NCBI GenBank assembly: GCA_002316005.1
Contig: DCIM01000070.1
Coordinates: 1 to 43,586 of the forward strand
Length of the DNA: 43,586 nt
From: Prevotellaceae bacterium UBA1726
Lineage (GTDB): Bacteria; Bacteroidota; Bacteroidia; Bacteroidales; Bacteroidaceae
Direction: 5' to 3'
Each line of letters begins with the position of its first letter. Positions within the stretch are counted from its first letter, which is position 1. A model generated the notes under the pieces. The model did not search any database and had not been told where the DNA came from. It was given only the letters and a program-made list of their open reading frames with translations. This document shows, piece by piece, positions 43,057 to 43,586 of this stretch. Both the position numbers and the translations under genes were made by a program.

Positions 43057-43064
43057 CAAATTTA
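43057..43064 (-). promoter_or_regulatory. Putative -7 box of rlmH
   Basis: Minus-strand TAAATTTG, a full TAnnTTTG match, 70 bases before the rlmH start, within the divergent rlmH / phosphosugar mutase gap. No clear -33 TTTG. Confidence 0.5.
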
Positions 43065-43107
43065 CAAAAAAAATCCCACAACTCGCCGTATTCTCAATTT
43101 AATTCTT

Positions 43108-43115
43108 TATATTTG
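43108..43115 (+). promoter_or_regulatory. Putative -7 box of the phosphosugar mutase gene
   Basis: TATATTTG on the plus strand, a full TAnnTTTG match, 70 bases before the ATG at 43186. The divergent -7 boxes are 43 bases apart. No clear -33 TTTG. Confidence 0.5.
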
Positions 43116-43185
43116 CATTGCAAATTAGTGTGGACGTACTACACGACAAAATTTGAGAATTCATTAAATTATAAATACTATTACT

Positions 43186-43586
43186 ATGGACAAAGAATTA
43201 ATCGCTCAATGCGAAGCAAAAGCTCAGCAGTGGCTTACTCCTGCTTATGACGAGGAAACACGCAATGCCGTTCAGGCAATGCTCGACAACGAAGACAAGA
43301 CAGAACTGATCGACTGCTTCTATCAGGATCTGGAATTCGGTACTGGTGGTCTTCGTGGTATCATGGGTGCTGGTTCAAACCGTATGAACATCTACACTGT
43401 AGGTATGGCAACTCAGGGTTTTGCAAACTACATCAACAAGGCATTCCCAGAGGGTGGCCAGAGTGTTGTTGTAGGTCACGACTGTCGTAACAACGGTCGT
43501 CGTTTTGCAGAATCAGTAGCAGCAATCTTCTCTGCAAACGGCATCAAGGTGTATCTCTTCGAGAGCCTCCGCCCTACCCCAGAGAT
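43186..43586 (+). CDS. Phosphoglucomutase/phosphomannomutase (partial, 5' end)
   Basis: Interconverts hexose 1- and 6-phosphates. Only the first 133 codons lie in the window; the reading frame is open to the end. The visible part starts MDKELIAQCEAKAQQWL and has the domain-I signature FGTGGLRGIMGAGSNRMN, TQGFANYI, VVVGHDCRNNGRRFAE and VYLFESLRPTPE. This is the pattern of the longer PGM2-like phosphosugar mutases. The catalytic serine motif falls beyond the window. It could supply glucose-1-phosphate for RfbA. Confidence 0.93.
   Translation, partial: MDKELIAQCEAKAQQWLTPAYDEETRNAVQAMLDNEDKTELIDCFYQDLEFGTGGLRGIMGAGSNRMNIYTVGMATQGFANYINKAFPEGGQSVVVGHDCRNNGRRFAESVAAIFSANGIKVYLFESLRPTPE

Overview
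The window is a chromosomal segment of a Bacteroidales bacterium, most likely a Prevotella-type (Prevotellaceae) gut or oral species. Three kinds of evidence point there. The gene families are typical: a Na+-translocating NADH:quinone reductase, an LpxC-FabZ fusion, a Wzc-type tyrosine autokinase with a tyrosine-rich tail, Pif1-like helicases, PurM of the longer type and menaquinone genes. Many genes are preceded by the Bacteroidetes -7 box TAnnTTTG, in two clear cases with a -33 TTTG. Shine-Dalgarno sequences are generally weak and the leaders are A/T-rich. No prophage or conjugative element is visible; the only element that looks mobile is a small non-coding one at 37499-37918.

Layout. 1-450: structured spacer, a tRNA-Thr(CGT) with a poorly paired acceptor stem, a second copy of its 3' end, and tRNA-Gly(CCC). 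450-3414 (minus): rny, zapA, a small coiled-coil gene and an unrecognised 207-residue protein. 3647-7539 (plus): rfbA, a Wzc/BY-kinase fusion and a HAD phosphatase, a surface-polysaccharide module. 7745-17774 (minus): a Pif1-like helicase, an unusually short ClpB without N-domain, and the complete nqrABCDEF operon. 18001-22350 (plus): a 1449-residue TamB-like protein. 22616-25018 (minus): menA, an HD-domain protein and a DUF5715/M15-like protein. 25197-37482 (plus): a long co-directional run of phoH, purC, menG, aroE, purM, prfA, a 46-residue protein, pyrF, an HD phosphohydrolase, lpxD, lpxC-fabZ, lpxA and miaA. 37942-42237 (plus): a class A penicillin-binding protein and a second Pif1-like helicase with a TPR-like tail. 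42516-42986 (minus): rlmH. 43186-end (plus): the start of a phosphoglucomutase-type gene.

Functions that fit together: MenA and MenG make menaquinone, which the Nqr complex reduces while pumping sodium. LpxD, LpxC-FabZ and LpxA make lipid A precursors, while TamB and PBP1A serve the envelope. RfbA and Wzc serve polysaccharide synthesis. The rest is housekeeping: RNA turnover, division, translation release, tRNA and rRNA modification, purines, pyrimidines and shikimate.

The most interesting material is between genes. Two convergent intergenic regions (22444-22548 and 42265-42413) hold arrays with an exact 22-bp period, built of 17-bp imperfect palindromes and 5-bp spacers. A third convergent region (7635-7725) holds a different inverted-repeat cluster. 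A 420-bp hairpin-rich, MITE-like element with bipartite terminal inverted repeats lies between miaA and the PBP gene. Two 42-bp arrays of the heptamer TCAATTC end 2-3 bases before start codons in one operon. All assignments are from reading sequence and remembered family features; no search was run.
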